A stretch of 52,723 bases of DNA from a virus. Positions 25,132-35,543 of the stretch are shown in pieces. The stretch lies in the IMG/VR virus record IMGVR_UViG_3300027973_000071, positions 1 to 52,723 of that record; one strand, given 5' to 3'. A model generated the notes under the pieces. The model had not been told where the DNA came from. It saw only the letters and a program-made list of their open reading frames with translations, and ran no database searches. Numbering within the stretch: position 1 is the first letter of the stretch; each line of letters starts with the position of its first letter. A program made the position numbers and the translations under genes.

Positions 25132-28100
25132 ATGGCCTTGTTTGAAAACCCTTACGACCCAGAAGACAGCAAAGAAGAATCCGGATCCAAAGGGTTTGGT
25201 CTTCGTCTATACAAAAGCGCATCTGAGGCATTTAGCCAGGACGTATCTCCCAGGGCTTACGCAGAAAGCCGTGCCGCTACTCCGCCGGCGACGGGAATGC
25301 AAGGTGCTTTTCAGTCTGTGTTTGGCCCGCAAAAGCCCGTTGCCGGCGGCGCCGCCTCGGGCGCTTCCGCTGGCGGCAGCGATCTTCAATCCGCGTTTGC
25401 CTCAGTCTTTGGCAATGCTCCGGTCGCCGCACCAAAGCAAGAAGAACAGGGCAACTTCTCTCGTGGATTCTCAGTCTCCGGCAAGCAGCTCAAGCAGACG
25501 CTGTATGGAACCGCCGCCCTTGTTGGCGACACCGTCGGCTCAAGCACTGTTCGTGAGTGGGGCCTGAAAGGCTATAAGGACGCCGAGAAAGAGATTCAGG
25601 GGATCAGCAAAGAGTCCGACTCCTTTACCAGCGCGGTAAGCACCGGAGAAATTGGAAAGTGGCTCGGCTACACCAGCGGCTACCTTGTGGGTCAGGTCTC
25701 TGAGATGGGCGTCGCCGCCCTTGCTGGCGGCATTGCAGGCTCTGCCGTAGCCCCTGGCGCTGGCACTGTTACTGGTGCCGTGACCGGCGCCATTGAGAAG
25801 GGTGCTGTTCAGGCCGGCATCCGTGGCTTCGTCGGCAAGATGATCGACAAGGAGGCGGCAAAGATCGGCGCTGAGCTCGCGGCCAAGGGCGTCGCCAAAG
25901 AAGTGGCTGAGCGCGAAGCCACCATGCTGGCCACGAAGTCCGTGTATCGGATGATCGGCGCTAACACAGCGAACACGTTCCTGAACGCCACAGGCGAGCT
26001 TGGCGCTATCTACGGCGATGCCGTCGAGGAGGCCGCTAAGACTGGCCAAGAGTATTCGCTTGGCAAGGTCTGGCTATCCGGCATTGCCGCCACCGCCGTC
26101 GATTCCTGGGCCGACTCCAAATCTCTTGGCAAGCTCATGGGATCGCTTGGCGGCGACAAAGCCATCCGTGGCGTGGCTATGGAAGCCCTCAAAGGCGGCT
26201 TGCGTGAGGGATTGACCGAAGGCACGCAGACAGTGATTGAGCGTTGGGGTGCAAACAAAGACCTCACCAGCCGCGAGGCGTTTAAGGACTACATCGACTC
26301 GGCTGCCGTCGGCGTTCTTGGCGGTGGCGTTTCTGGTGCCGCATCTGGCGCCATCAACAAACTGACAGCAGGCCCCGACACCAAGCCCGGCGGCGCTCTT
26401 CCGGATGAGAGAGGAAGGCCCATCGATTCCGGCGCCACCGCCGACGAACGTGCCGGCCTGCTCAATCAGCGTCCCGCAATCCCCGTTGATGAAGTGACTA
26501 GCTCACTGCGTGACCCCGGTCAACTGGCATTTATTTACAACAGCGCGGACCCAGACACCCGCCAGTCCATCGAGCAAGCGGCATACCGCGTTGGGATTAC
26601 CACCGAGCAGTTCCGGGCCGCGGTCAACAACAAAGCCAACATTGCAGCCGGCCAGGCCGTGCTTGGAAATGAGCCGTTGTTTACCCAGGACTTGATTGCT
26701 GGCATCGAATCCTTTGCCACTACACCTCCGGTCAATCGTGGACCAAAGGTGATGAACATCAACAAGACCGCCACTGCGGCGCCGTCTCAATTTGACTTGC
26801 TCGGTACCGAGCCGCCCACAAGCTCCGCCGCTCCCGCCGCCGTCGTAGAGCCTCAGCAACAGCAGCCCGCCGCGCCAGCCGCCCCGCTCACCCTGCGTCA
26901 ACGCCTTATCAACCAGTTTGGCGCTAACGAATCCATTCCTCAGGGCTGGGAGATTTTGGGCGAGGGCAAGTACGGGATCATCTCTGCCCAAGAGCCTTAT
27001 AGCCCAAGTGCCGACATTCATCGTCGCGTCTACACACATAAGTCACTTGGCGGACTTTGGTTCAATAAAGAAAAAGATGTCTTCGATGCGCTGAAAATTC
27101 GCCGCGAGTCTGGCGAAAGTGTTTCCGCTATCGCGCCTGCGCAGCAGCAGGCCCCGGCTCCCGCAGCAGTTACGCAAACAGCGCCTTCTGCGCCAAACAA
27201 AGTTCAGCTCAAAGACGGCAGCACCGTCACGTTGTCAAAGACGGCTGCGCCAAATGCATTTAGCGCTCTAGTTCGCTCACAATACGGGGAGCCTATCGCG
27301 ATCGTGGCGCTAGATGCATCCGGCGCCGAGGTGGGGCGCCTTACCTATATGGAGGGCGGCGGGCCAATTGATGTTAAGGTTCCTGAGAAAGATCGCCGGA
27401 AAGGTATTGCTACTGCGCTGTACGACGAGCTGGAATCGGCGGGCGGCAAGCTCCCCGATGTGAATTCGGGCGTAGCTATATCGGATGCGGCCCGCTCTGT
27501 TCGTGAGTCGCGTGAACGGCAAGCCTCCGCCACTCCAGCTACACCCGCTGCCCCAGCGCCTGTCGAGCAGGGAGTCCGCAGTCCAAGTGAGCGCGAGCGC
27601 AATAGCTTCGCCGCCTGGGCGGCTATGGACCTTAACGACAGAAAGTACCTGTTCGCCAAAGAGGGTGGCCAGTACGAAATCTTGGTTTTCGACCAAGGGA
27701 AAAATCGCGTTGAGTGGGCTGTCCGAAATATTGGCGACACTCGATCCAACGTCTTGTCCGAAGGAAGGGCATTTCCCGAGGACATTTCTCCTCGAATGGC
27801 AGCTCTGTTGACGGAGCTGTCAAAGACTAAGGTAGAAAACACCGCTCAGCGTGACGCTTTGATGGGGCAGATTCAGGCGGAGGCTATGCAGCAGTCCGCC
27901 TCTTCAGCGGCTCCAGCAGCAGAGGTTAGTCCTGCCGCTGATCAAAATATCAGCGAAGCTCAGACGCCCTCCGCCCCCAGGGCCCTTGACGTCGGCCGCG
28001 AGGCTCTGCTTGAAGCCCATTTCGAGGACGAGTTCGCCAAGATCCGCGGCAAGCAAGGCAAAACCGCTAAGGACCGCGCCGAGAAGCTAGTTCAGATGAT

Positions 28101-31100
28101 GCGCGGACAGGGCATGCCCGAGGAGACTGTCCAGCGCATCGCCTCCGGGAAGTCCGGCGAGCTGGCTCAGGCCAAGCAGGCAGCTATTGATGCCGGCGCC
28201 AACTTGTTCGACGCCCTGACCGATGTCACCGGCGCCAAGCTGAACATCACCGGCCAGCGTTACACCGTCTCTGATCTGCCTCCTGCGCTAGTCAAAGTCA
28301 TGTCCGCGCTGGTAAAGCTGGGCTACGTCAAGTTCAAGGACATCAGCGCCGAAGTTCTCAAGCGCATCTCCGCCAGTGAGAACTGGAAACATCTCACTAA
28401 GTACGTGACGCCGGCCATGCTGCGTCAGGCTTACAACTCTCTGCCAGACTTTGAGGGCAAGGAGACGCTGGGAGCTGAAGGTAAACAGCCGGCCAAGTGG
28501 ATGGCCACGCCTCCGGCCGAGCTGCTGCCTGAGTCGAGTACCGTCAAGTCAACCACCACTCAAATGACCGGGGCCTTGAAGGCCGAGGGCAAAAACCTTC
28601 CTGAGCCGCTGCCAAAAACGCAGGTGCAGGCCGAGCAGGCGGAAGCGAGAACTGGTGCAGCCCCCGCGCCAAAAACCGTAACTCAAGAGATTCGCGGCCG
28701 CATTAAGAAGATGCCGCTGGGCAAGGACTACGACAAGGCCAGCCAGCTTCTGAACGAAGGCAAGTACGACGAGGCTGAAGCCGTCGTCAACGACTGGTAC
28801 CGAAAGCAACAGGAGCCTGACAAAACCCAGGTCAAGGGCACGCGCCGTGTCGCAGATCTTTTGTCCCGAGTGCGAGAAAAGTTTGGTATCGGCGAGACCA
28901 ACGTCGTTACCTTGGGTGGCGAAGAAGTCACCCGCGGTGGTTTCGAGTCGACAACCATTGCCAAGAAAGTCGAAGAGCTTCTGTCCGGCGAGCCGACCAA
29001 GGCAAACATCGAAACTGTGCAAGAGCTGTTGCAGATCGAGGCGACTCGCTTGGCTGAGGCTCTGCTTCTGAATGGCCGGTCCAGGGCATCCGAGCAGCTC
29101 TTCAAGTACATGGACCTCGGCTACGCCAAGGTTGCCGAGCAGCGCAAGCTGGCAGGCAGCTACGAATTCGCCGAGGAAGATGGTGATTTCTCCGCCGACA
29201 ACCGAGTCGAGACGCTCGGCATCACCTTCGATCCGACGGCTCGACCCCTGAGCGACGAGGCCCTCAATAAGCTGCCCAACATCAAGCGATATCTCTCGAG
29301 CTTGACCCAAGCGAAGCAGTGGGCGAACCGATTCGTCCTGGGCAAGTTCAGTGGTGGTCGCCTTGAGGCTCTGAACGCTACGTTTGGTCGCCTGCTTGAG
29401 TACAAGGCTCGCGAAGAAGCCATTCGAGAGAGGCTGCTGAAGAAGCAGATTGACATGCCCCTCGACTCCGAGATGACGCCCGCGCAGAAGCGCCTTGAGG
29501 CCCGTCTGGATCGAGTGTTCAGCCGCCTCACTGGCGCCGGCGTTCTGAGCGAAGGCCTGCAAAACCTGCGCGACCGCATCGCCGAACTGGACGATCAGAT
29601 CCGGAGCATGGATTCTGACGTGGTCGAGATTGAGGGTGCCGGCGGCAAGAAGCGCACAGTCATCTCCCGCCGTAGCGAGCGGCTCGACGACATGCGTCAT
29701 CTGTTTGGCTTCAACGACGAGAGCAACTACGCCCTGCGTGACGAAGGATTCACCTCCGATCGTGGCGACAGCGACCGGGATGCTCTTGTCTACGAGCGTC
29801 GCAAGCTGTCGCAGGAGCTGGAGGAAGCGACCAAAAAGAGCGCGTCCGGAAAGGCTAAGCAGTTGCGCATTGCCTTGGACAACATCATCGACAAGATGAT
29901 GATGGCAGCCCAGGCGGCTCAGGCTGTCGGCATGTCGTACACCGACATCGCAATGGTCACCGCCAAGTACGGCGACTTGCTGAGCATGATCTCCGGAGAG
30001 AAAGCGGGCGGCGAGACGGCGCGCCGATTCCGGACCGACATCGATAACATGACGGCATCCGGCGTCCCTGCCGCTCAAGCCCGTCAGTCGGTGCTGGCTA
30101 AGTACGTAGAAGCCGGCCTGATGAACGAGGACGGCTCCGTTCGTTTGGCCGAGGACGCAAAGCGAATCCGCGCCGAGATAGAGGAAGACGGCTTTAACAC
30201 GGCAGAAACACTGACGGGAGACCTATTCGAGGCCAACAAACTGGCCGAGGCAGTGGCTTCTGGTCAGATGTCTCCTGAGCAAGCGGCCCGCGAGGCTGGG
30301 GCAACAGACACTCGCGAGGTTGTGCGGGAGGCGATGGGCAAGCTGGCCGACCAGATGAAAAACCTGTCTGCCGATCAGCGTTTTGCCAAGCTAAAAGAAG
30401 TTGCCGTCTGGGTTGCCAAGAACATGCGGTCGCAAGACCTGACGTTCCGAGACGTCCAAGAGGCTTTCCGCTCACGCGGCATTGACTTCCCGCTAGAGAT
30501 GGTGAGCAACACCTTCCTAGCTGTTCATACACCGATGCTCGACTACGCGGAATCGAACGGCGGCGGATATGCCCCCCGCGAGTTTTGGCTTCGCTCGATG
30601 GATCAGGCTCTTTCATTTAATGGAAGTCTGCTGTACCAAGGCCCATTCTCGGAGGCTGAGGTGCAGATGTATGAAGAGTGGAAAGATCGCCAGGAGGAAA
30701 TGCTGTCTCGCCGGAAGCCTGCTCAGATTGCTTACGGGACGAATTCCGACGAGGCATTCAGCGGAATGCTGTTCATGAAGTACGGGCTTGCGCAAATGCG
30801 CAATCCACGATTGATTGCCAGCGAGCGCGATCGCCTGATGCTTACCAACTCGATTTCTGATCTGGTTGGTGCATGGCACCGTGATCTGGCTCTCGCTCTT
30901 GAAATGCGTCCCGATCTTCGCTCCGAGCTGCTGGACATTGATAGTGGTTCGGTTCTCCCCACCGACTACACCTCTCACCAGCGATGGGTAGAGCAGCAGA
31001 ACAAGGTCAACGCCCGCAAAGCGGCGATCATTGAAAAGTCGCAGTACCACCTTGCCCTGCCGAGCCTACAAGGCCTGAGCGACACGGAGATCGTGGCCCT

Positions 31101-34100
31101 TAAGGATCGGCTCATAAAGGCCGATGTGGCAGAGTATGACGCGATTCTTCAGCAGACCAACAATCTGGCCGCCATTCGTAGCGGCGCAAAAACCAGGATC
31201 GATCCGGAGACTGGGGAAATAATTAGCGAGGCGGATGCCGCTGCTGCCGATTACGTATCCGACCTGTTGGAGCAAGAGCAGAACAAAGAATTTGCTCTTG
31301 AGGTGGACGGATCCTTCGGTCGAGACTTGGCATACGCCAACGAGGATACCGCGCAAACTGAGCGAGACAGCAGCATCGATCAGATTGCGGACGAGGAAGG
31401 AAACGAGCTGATTGCCGAGCGCGAGCAAGTCGCCGAAGAAGTCGATCAAGAGGTGTCTGACTCAGAGAGGATCAAGCTCGACGACTCTTCGCGTTTCAAG
31501 CGCGGCTTTTTTTCTGGTCGCCTTACCCATGCGGTGGTGGCCGACATGGTTTCTCGCCTGACTGCCGGCTGGAAGGGCGCTCCGCAGATCGTCGTCCTCA
31601 AGAACGTGGCCCAGCTCCCCGACGGAGTGCGTGAGCGGGTCATGGCTAAAGGTCTTGATGCCGCCGGCCTGTTCGATGGCGAGACCGGCATGGTCTACAT
31701 CTTCTCGGACTTTGTCTCTAGCGAAGCGGATGTCCAGTTTGTCCTATTCCATGAGGTTGATGGTCACCTCGGCATGCGGGCGTTCCTCGGCACCGAGTTT
31801 GACTCTTTCCTTAACCTCATGTACCGCACCCGCCCAGAGGTGCGCAAAGCTGCCGACGAGCGAATTGCTCGCGGCATGCCAAAACTTGAAGCGATCGATG
31901 AGGCTTTGGCCGACATGGCCGGCGAAGACCGCAACGTCTCTGCCGTCAAGGCCTGGGTTGGAAAAATCATTACAGGCCTTCGCAAACTTGGATTCGGAAA
32001 AGTTGCTGACTGGATGGCAACCCTGACTGATTCCGAGCTGGCGTATCACCTCAAGAGCGCCAAGGATGCAGCCCGCAATGGCGGCTACCGACTTCTCAAC
32101 GGAGCCCCCGGAGAGATCCGATTTGCCGAAGCCAAACACGACCGCCTGTACGAAATCTTCTCGGTCAAGGACGGCAAGACCACGGCTTATGCTAGGTTCA
32201 ACCCGATCCAACAGACCTGGGCGGTGTACGAAAACGACGGCGACGATGTGCGCCTGAGCTTCACTGTGCGCGACATGGCCGAGTACCCCCGCGTCATGGC
32301 GGTCATGCGCGGCAAAGGCAAAGTCGAGTTCCGCAAACGCTCGGGCCTGTTCATCGACGACAAAATTAGTATCGATCTGGTGAAGATGCCCCGCGCTGAA
32401 GATCTCAACGCCGTCCAGCGCTGGATGCGATCGATGATCACGAAGTACCAGAACGAGTTCCGTCCTGTCTTTGATGTGGTCCGCACCCTGCGCGGGGCCG
32501 GCAAGATCAACCAGTACAACGACCTCGAATTGGCGCTTAACAATTGGGAACGTAAGGCCGGCGCCAAGATTGCGGAGTTCCGAAGAAAAATTGTGCAGCC
32601 AATCTCTCAGCTAACCAAGGAGATTGGTAAGGCCGGCGGTAGCTACGACTTCATCAACAAGTACCTGATCGCTCGTCACGCTGTAGAGCGAAACAAGCGA
32701 GTCTCAAAAGTTAACCAGGACTCCAGCAGTGGCTCGGGCATGACAAACGCGGAGGCGGCCGAAATCCTTAATGAAGCCCAGGCCAAACCATTCTTCAACC
32801 TGCTTGAAGAACTTGGGGCCAAGGTTGACGAAATGTCAAACTTCAAGATCAACTACCTTCGCAACACCGGAATGATCACCGGCAAAGCGTGGGCAAAGAT
32901 GAAGTCGGCCTACAAGCATTACGTCAACCTCAGCGGCGAGAAAAGCGCTGACGGCTTTGATCATGTTGACGACCCTGCTTGGATGGTTGGACAGAAGTTC
33001 AACGTCAAGGGCGTCGAGAAGCGGGCATTTGGGCGAGAGGGCTTGGCGGAGGATGTCCTGGCTCGCACAGTCTTGGGCGCTGAGGCGGCAATCATTCGGG
33101 GTCAGAAGAATCTGGTGGACCTGACTCTGCTGGCTATGCTTGAGTCGAATTACGACCCGAACTTCGCCGTCATTAACGAGATCTCATACATCCGAAAACT
33201 CAATGAGGATGGACAGGTAGATAGTGTCGAGGACGAAAAATATATTAGCCGCAAGGATGTGATGGTGGCTAAGGTCAACGGCATACCAGTGACCATTCGC
33301 TTCAAGGACATGAGCAAGGGGTCTTTCGGCGATGCTATGTTTGGCACCGTCTATCCAAAAGAAACCAGCTCCTTCATGGAGGCCCTTGGCTGGTTCAACC
33401 AGAAGATGGGCCAGATGCTCACGACTTACAACCCGGCATGGGTTCCCGTCAACTTCATTCGTGATGCCGGCAACTTGTTCTTCAACGCCGCCGCCGACAA
33501 ACGCTTCACCAACGCCCAAGCCGCTCAAATGCTGCGCCTGATCCCGAAGGCTGCAAAGGTGGCGCTGCACATTGCCAGTAACGGCGCTCGGTTTAACAAC
33601 GTGGATCCGGAGGTGATGCGAATGTACCGGGAGATGGAGCGCGAGGGCGGCCTTGTCAGCTTCATGGATCGCAAGGGCTTGGAAGAGCAAGTCAAAGAGC
33701 TGCACGCTCTGCTGGGTGATCGGAACAAATTGCAGAAGGCGGGAGACACACTTCAATCCTTCCTGGACAAAATGGAGTACATGAGCCTGCCGATGGAATT
33801 GGCTCCCCGCTTGGCGGCATACACGGTTGCTCGCCAAAGCGGCATGTCAGCCAAAGAGGCAGCCAAGTTCGCCGGCGAGATCACCGTGAACTTCAACATG
33901 CGCGGCTCAAACAAGGCGGTGCGTCAGCTCTTCCTGTTCTTTAACCCGGCAGTCCAGGGTTCCGCCAAGCTGCTTAGCCTGTTCGGAGAACTTACTCCTG
34001 ACTACAAGCTCAAGTTGAAAGCTAAAGGTTGGTACTATGCCTCTGCATGGATCGCTTTGGGTGCGCTCGGCAACCTCATGGCTCGAGCCTTCTCGGACGA

Positions 34101-35085
34101 CGACGAGGATGGCCGTAACGCACTCGACAAAGTGCCAACGTATAAACGAGCAACTTCACTGATCCTTGCTGTTGATGTTCCTGGCGCCGCGATCCCAATC
34201 CCGTACGGCTGGAACGCCTTCTTTGCAATGGGCCACTTCATGATGGACACGCTGCTTGGCATCCAGCCTCTGTCGGTGAGCGCCGGGCGGGTAGCCAAGG
34301 CTGCATTCGAGGCGTACTCGCCGATTGGTGGCGCTGGCCTTGACTCCAAGAACCTCTCCACCGGGATTGCTAAGGCTGTTGCACCAACCGCAACCCTGCC
34401 CATCGTTGAGTGGATCGCCAACGAGAACCGCTTCGGCGCTCCGATCCGAATGACCGGAGATAACTTTGGTGGCGCTGTCAAACCGGAAAGCCAGATGGCG
34501 TTCCGCTCTGTCTCGCCGATCTCGCAGGGCATCGCCAATGCAGCGAATGAGCTGTTCGGCGGTAACAAGGCGAAGGCCGGGCCGCTTGACTTCAACCCGG
34601 CGGCAATGGACTTCATCATCAGCTCATACCTTCCAGGCGTGATCAACGAAACCTACAAGGCGGCATCTACCGGAGTTCGCGTCGCCAGGGGTGAAGAGAT
34701 CAAGAATACTCCTCTCCCAATCATCGATCGGTTCACGGCTAAGACGCCTGAGGGTTTTGATGCCGGCGCATTCCGTCGGGCCAAAGAGATGATCGAGACG
34801 GCGTACAGGGAGTATCAGATGTACCCCGAGCGACGCGATGAGATTCGCAAAGAATCACCGGGCCTGATGAGGGCGCATGCTGTGGTGGCTGGCGCCACGC
34901 AACAGATCCGCTCTATGCGATCAACGCAAAACGAGATCGAAATGAACCCCAGGTTCACCGAGGCCGAGCTGGTTTCTCGCCGCAACGAGATGCGCAAGCG
35001 TGAAGATCAGGTCTACAAGCGGGCGGTGAAGGCGGTCATGGAGGCCGGGCCTGAATACCGCGAACGAGTCATGGCAGCAGACTAA
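25132..35085 (+). CDS. Giant polyvalent internal virion protein, 3317 aa
   Basis: The largest gene (10 kb). It looks like the polyvalent ejected proteins of Bcep22-like and P1 DarB-like phages. Visible parts: a Gly/Ala hydrophobic zone (about 185-235, possible membrane insertion); Pro/Ala linkers; a GNAT-like patch (about 700-790, KVPEKDRRKGIATALYDELE); long helical stretches; a metallopeptidase-like motif HEVDGH at 2207-2212 followed by LGMRAFLG; and a C-terminal LPD38-like region (about 2950-3317, SQMAFRSVSPISQG). The peptidase motif has three residues between E and the second H, unlike HExxH. No lytic transglycosylase is evident. It probably enters the cell with the DNA and acts on the envelope or host defences. 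Confidence 0.8.
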   Translation: MALFENPYDPEDSKEESGSKGFGLRLYKSASEAFSQDVSPRAYAESRAATPPATGMQGAFQSVFGPQKPVAGGAASGASAGGSDLQSAFASVFGNAPVAAPKQEEQGNFSRGFSVSGKQLKQTLYGTAALVGDTVGSSTVREWGLKGYKDAEKEIQGISKESDSFTSAVSTGEIGKWLGYTSGYLVGQVSEMGVAALAGGIAGSAVAPGAGTVTGAVTGAIEKGAVQAGIRGFVGKMIDKEAAKIGAELAAKGVAKEVAEREATMLATKSVYRMIGANTANTFLNATGELGAIYGDAVEEAAKTGQEYSLGKVWLSGIAATAVDSWADSKSLGKLMGSLGGDKAIRGVAMEALKGGLREGLTEGTQTVIERWGANKDLTSREAFKDYIDSAAVGVLGGGVSGAASGAINKLTAGPDTKPGGALPDERGRPIDSGATADERAGLLNQRPAIPVDEVTSSLRDPGQLAFIYNSADPDTRQSIEQAAYRVGITTEQFRAAVNNKANIAAGQAVLGNEPLFTQDLIAGIESFATTPPVNRGPKVMNINKTATAAPSQFDLLGTEPPTSSAAPAAVVEPQQQQPAAPAAPLTLRQRLINQFGANESIPQGWEILGEGKYGIISAQEPYSPSADIHRRVYTHKSLGGLWFNKEKDVFDALKIRRESGESVSAIAPAQQQAPAPAAVTQTAPSAPNKVQLKDGSTVTLSKTAAPNAFSALVRSQYGEPIAIVALDASGAEVGRLTYMEGGGPIDVKVPEKDRRKGIATALYDELESAGGKLPDVNSGVAISDAARSVRESRERQASATPATPAAPAPVEQGVRSPSERERNSFAAWAAMDLNDRKYLFAKEGGQYEILVFDQGKNRVEWAVRNIGDTRSNVLSEGRAFPEDISPRMAALLTELSKTKVENTAQRDALMGQIQAEAMQQSASSAAPAAEVSPAADQNISEAQTPSAPRALDVGREALLEAHFEDEFAKIRGKQGKTAKDRAEKLVQMMRGQGMPEETVQRIASGKSGELAQAKQAAIDAGANLFDALTDVTGAKLNITGQRYTVSDLPPALVKVMSALVKLGYVKFKDISAEVLKRISASENWKHLTKYVTPAMLRQAYNSLPDFEGKETLGAEGKQPAKWMATPPAELLPESSTVKSTTTQMTGALKAEGKNLPEPLPKTQVQAEQAEARTGAAPAPKTVTQEIRGRIKKMPLGKDYDKASQLLNEGKYDEAEAVVNDWYRKQQEPDKTQVKGTRRVADLLSRVREKFGIGETNVVTLGGEEVTRGGFESTTIAKKVEELLSGEPTKANIETVQELLQIEATRLAEALLLNGRSRASEQLFKYMDLGYAKVAEQRKLAGSYEFAEEDGDFSADNRVETLGITFDPTARPLSDEALNKLPNIKRYLSSLTQAKQWANRFVLGKFSGGRLEALNATFGRLLEYKAREEAIRERLLKKQIDMPLDSEMTPAQKRLEARLDRVFSRLTGAGVLSEGLQNLRDRIAELDDQIRSMDSDVVEIEGAGGKKRTVISRRSERLDDMRHLFGFNDESNYALRDEGFTSDRGDSDRDALVYERRKLSQELEEATKKSASGKAKQLRIALDNIIDKMMMAAQAAQAVGMSYTDIAMVTAKYGDLLSMISGEKAGGETARRFRTDIDNMTASGVPAAQARQSVLAKYVEAGLMNEDGSVRLAEDAKRIRAEIEEDGFNTAETLTGDLFEANKLAEAVASGQMSPEQAAREAGATDTREVVREAMGKLADQMKNLSADQRFAKLKEVAVWVAKNMRSQDLTFRDVQEAFRSRGIDFPLEMVSNTFLAVHTPMLDYAESNGGGYAPREFWLRSMDQALSFNGSLLYQGPFSEAEVQMYEEWKDRQEEMLSRRKPAQIAYGTNSDEAFSGMLFMKYGLAQMRNPRLIASERDRLMLTNSISDLVGAWHRDLALALEMRPDLRSELLDIDSGSVLPTDYTSHQRWVEQQNKVNARKAAIIEKSQYHLALPSLQGLSDTEIVALKDRLIKADVAEYDAILQQTNNLAAIRSGAKTRIDPETGEIISEADAAAADYVSDLLEQEQNKEFALEVDGSFGRDLAYANEDTAQTERDSSIDQIADEEGNELIAEREQVAEEVDQEVSDSERIKLDDSSRFKRGFFSGRLTHAVVADMVSRLTAGWKGAPQIVVLKNVAQLPDGVRERVMAKGLDAAGLFDGETGMVYIFSDFVSSEADVQFVLFHEVDGHLGMRAFLGTEFDSFLNLMYRTRPEVRKAADERIARGMPKLEAIDEALADMAGEDRNVSAVKAWVGKIITGLRKLGFGKVADWMATLTDSELAYHLKSAKDAARNGGYRLLNGAPGEIRFAEAKHDRLYEIFSVKDGKTTAYARFNPIQQTWAVYENDGDDVRLSFTVRDMAEYPRVMAVMRGKGKVEFRKRSGLFIDDKISIDLVKMPRAEDLNAVQRWMRSMITKYQNEFRPVFDVVRTLRGAGKINQYNDLELALNNWERKAGAKIAEFRRKIVQPISQLTKEIGKAGGSYDFINKYLIARHAVERNKRVSKVNQDSSSGSGMTNAEAAEILNEAQAKPFFNLLEELGAKVDEMSNFKINYLRNTGMITGKAWAKMKSAYKHYVNLSGEKSADGFDHVDDPAWMVGQKFNVKGVEKRAFGREGLAEDVLARTVLGAEAAIIRGQKNLVDLTLLAMLESNYDPNFAVINEISYIRKLNEDGQVDSVEDEKYISRKDVMVAKVNGIPVTIRFKDMSKGSFGDAMFGTVYPKETSSFMEALGWFNQKMGQMLTTYNPAWVPVNFIRDAGNLFFNAAADKRFTNAQAAQMLRLIPKAAKVALHIASNGARFNNVDPEVMRMYREMEREGGLVSFMDRKGLEEQVKELHALLGDRNKLQKAGDTLQSFLDKMEYMSLPMELAPRLAAYTVARQSGMSAKEAAKFAGEITVNFNMRGSNKAVRQLFLFFNPAVQGSAKLLSLFGELTPDYKLKLKAKGWYYASAWIALGALGNLMARAFSDDDEDGRNALDKVPTYKRATSLILAVDVPGAAIPIPYGWNAFFAMGHFMMDTLLGIQPLSVSAGRVAKAAFEAYSPIGGAGLDSKNLSTGIAKAVAPTATLPIVEWIANENRFGAPIRMTGDNFGGAVKPESQMAFRSVSPISQGIANAANELFGGNKAKAGPLDFNPAAMDFIISSYLPGVINETYKAASTGVRVARGEEIKNTPLPIIDRFTAKTPEGFDAGAFRRAKEMIETAYREYQMYPERRDEIRKESPGLMRAHAVVAGATQQIRSMRSTQNEIEMNPRFTEAELVSRRNEMRKREDQVYKRAVKAVMEAGPEYRERVMAAD

Positions 35086-35543
35086 TGACCTGCGTTGTCG
35101 CCTCCACCAAGCACGGATGCGTAGCGTCCGATACTAGGTGCAGTTCCGACAGCGCAATGGTTTCCGTAAACAAGATCCGTCGCGTTGGTCGCTCGATCAT
35201 CGGCGCTGCGGGAGATTGGTCCGATGTCCTGAAGTTCTGGGACATGATCGAGCGCAAGAAGAAGAAAGACACCGGGCTTACTGAAAGCTCGGAGCTGGAG
35301 GCTATCGAGCTTCACCCTGGCGGGATCTTTCTGTACAACTCCAGCGGTTTGAAGTACGCCGTTAAAGACGAGTACTTCGCCATTGGGAGCGGAGGGCCAT
35401 ATGCGATGGGCGCATTGGCTATGGGGGCCACGCCAGAAGAGGCGGTAGCAATTGCTACCCGCTTCGACCCCAGCACGGGCGGCGAGGTCGAGGCAATGTA
35501 CTTGAAGGTAGCAAATGGCATCAAGCAAACTAACCGAAGATGA
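35085..35543 (+). CDS. HslV-like Ntn hydrolase (proteasome-type peptidase)
   Basis: A 152-residue protein whose features follow bacterial HslV: Thr2, which becomes N-terminal after Met removal, as the nucleophile (MTCVVAS); D16 and K30 (VNKIRRVG) at positions matching the catalytic Asp and Lys; and FAIGSGGPYAMGA, nearly identical to HslV's 'IGSGGxYA'. It is shorter than host HslV (about 175). No HslU-type ATPase is present in the window, so it may use the host unfoldase or act alone. It starts inside the giant gene's stop, so it is co-expressed with virion proteins. Proteolysis is inferred from motifs only. Confidence 0.75.
   Translation: MTCVVASTKHGCVASDTRCSSDSAMVSVNKIRRVGRSIIGAAGDWSDVLKFWDMIERKKKKDTGLTESSELEAIELHPGGIFLYNSSGLKYAVKDEYFAIGSGGPYAMGALAMGATPEEAVAIATRFDPSTGGEVEAMYLKVANGIKQTNRR

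Noticed and set aside
28549-30078. Antisense open frame of 509 codons inside the giant gene
   Set aside because: It lies within a clearly coding region on the other strand with high GC; composition follows the codon shadow and no start signal is present.
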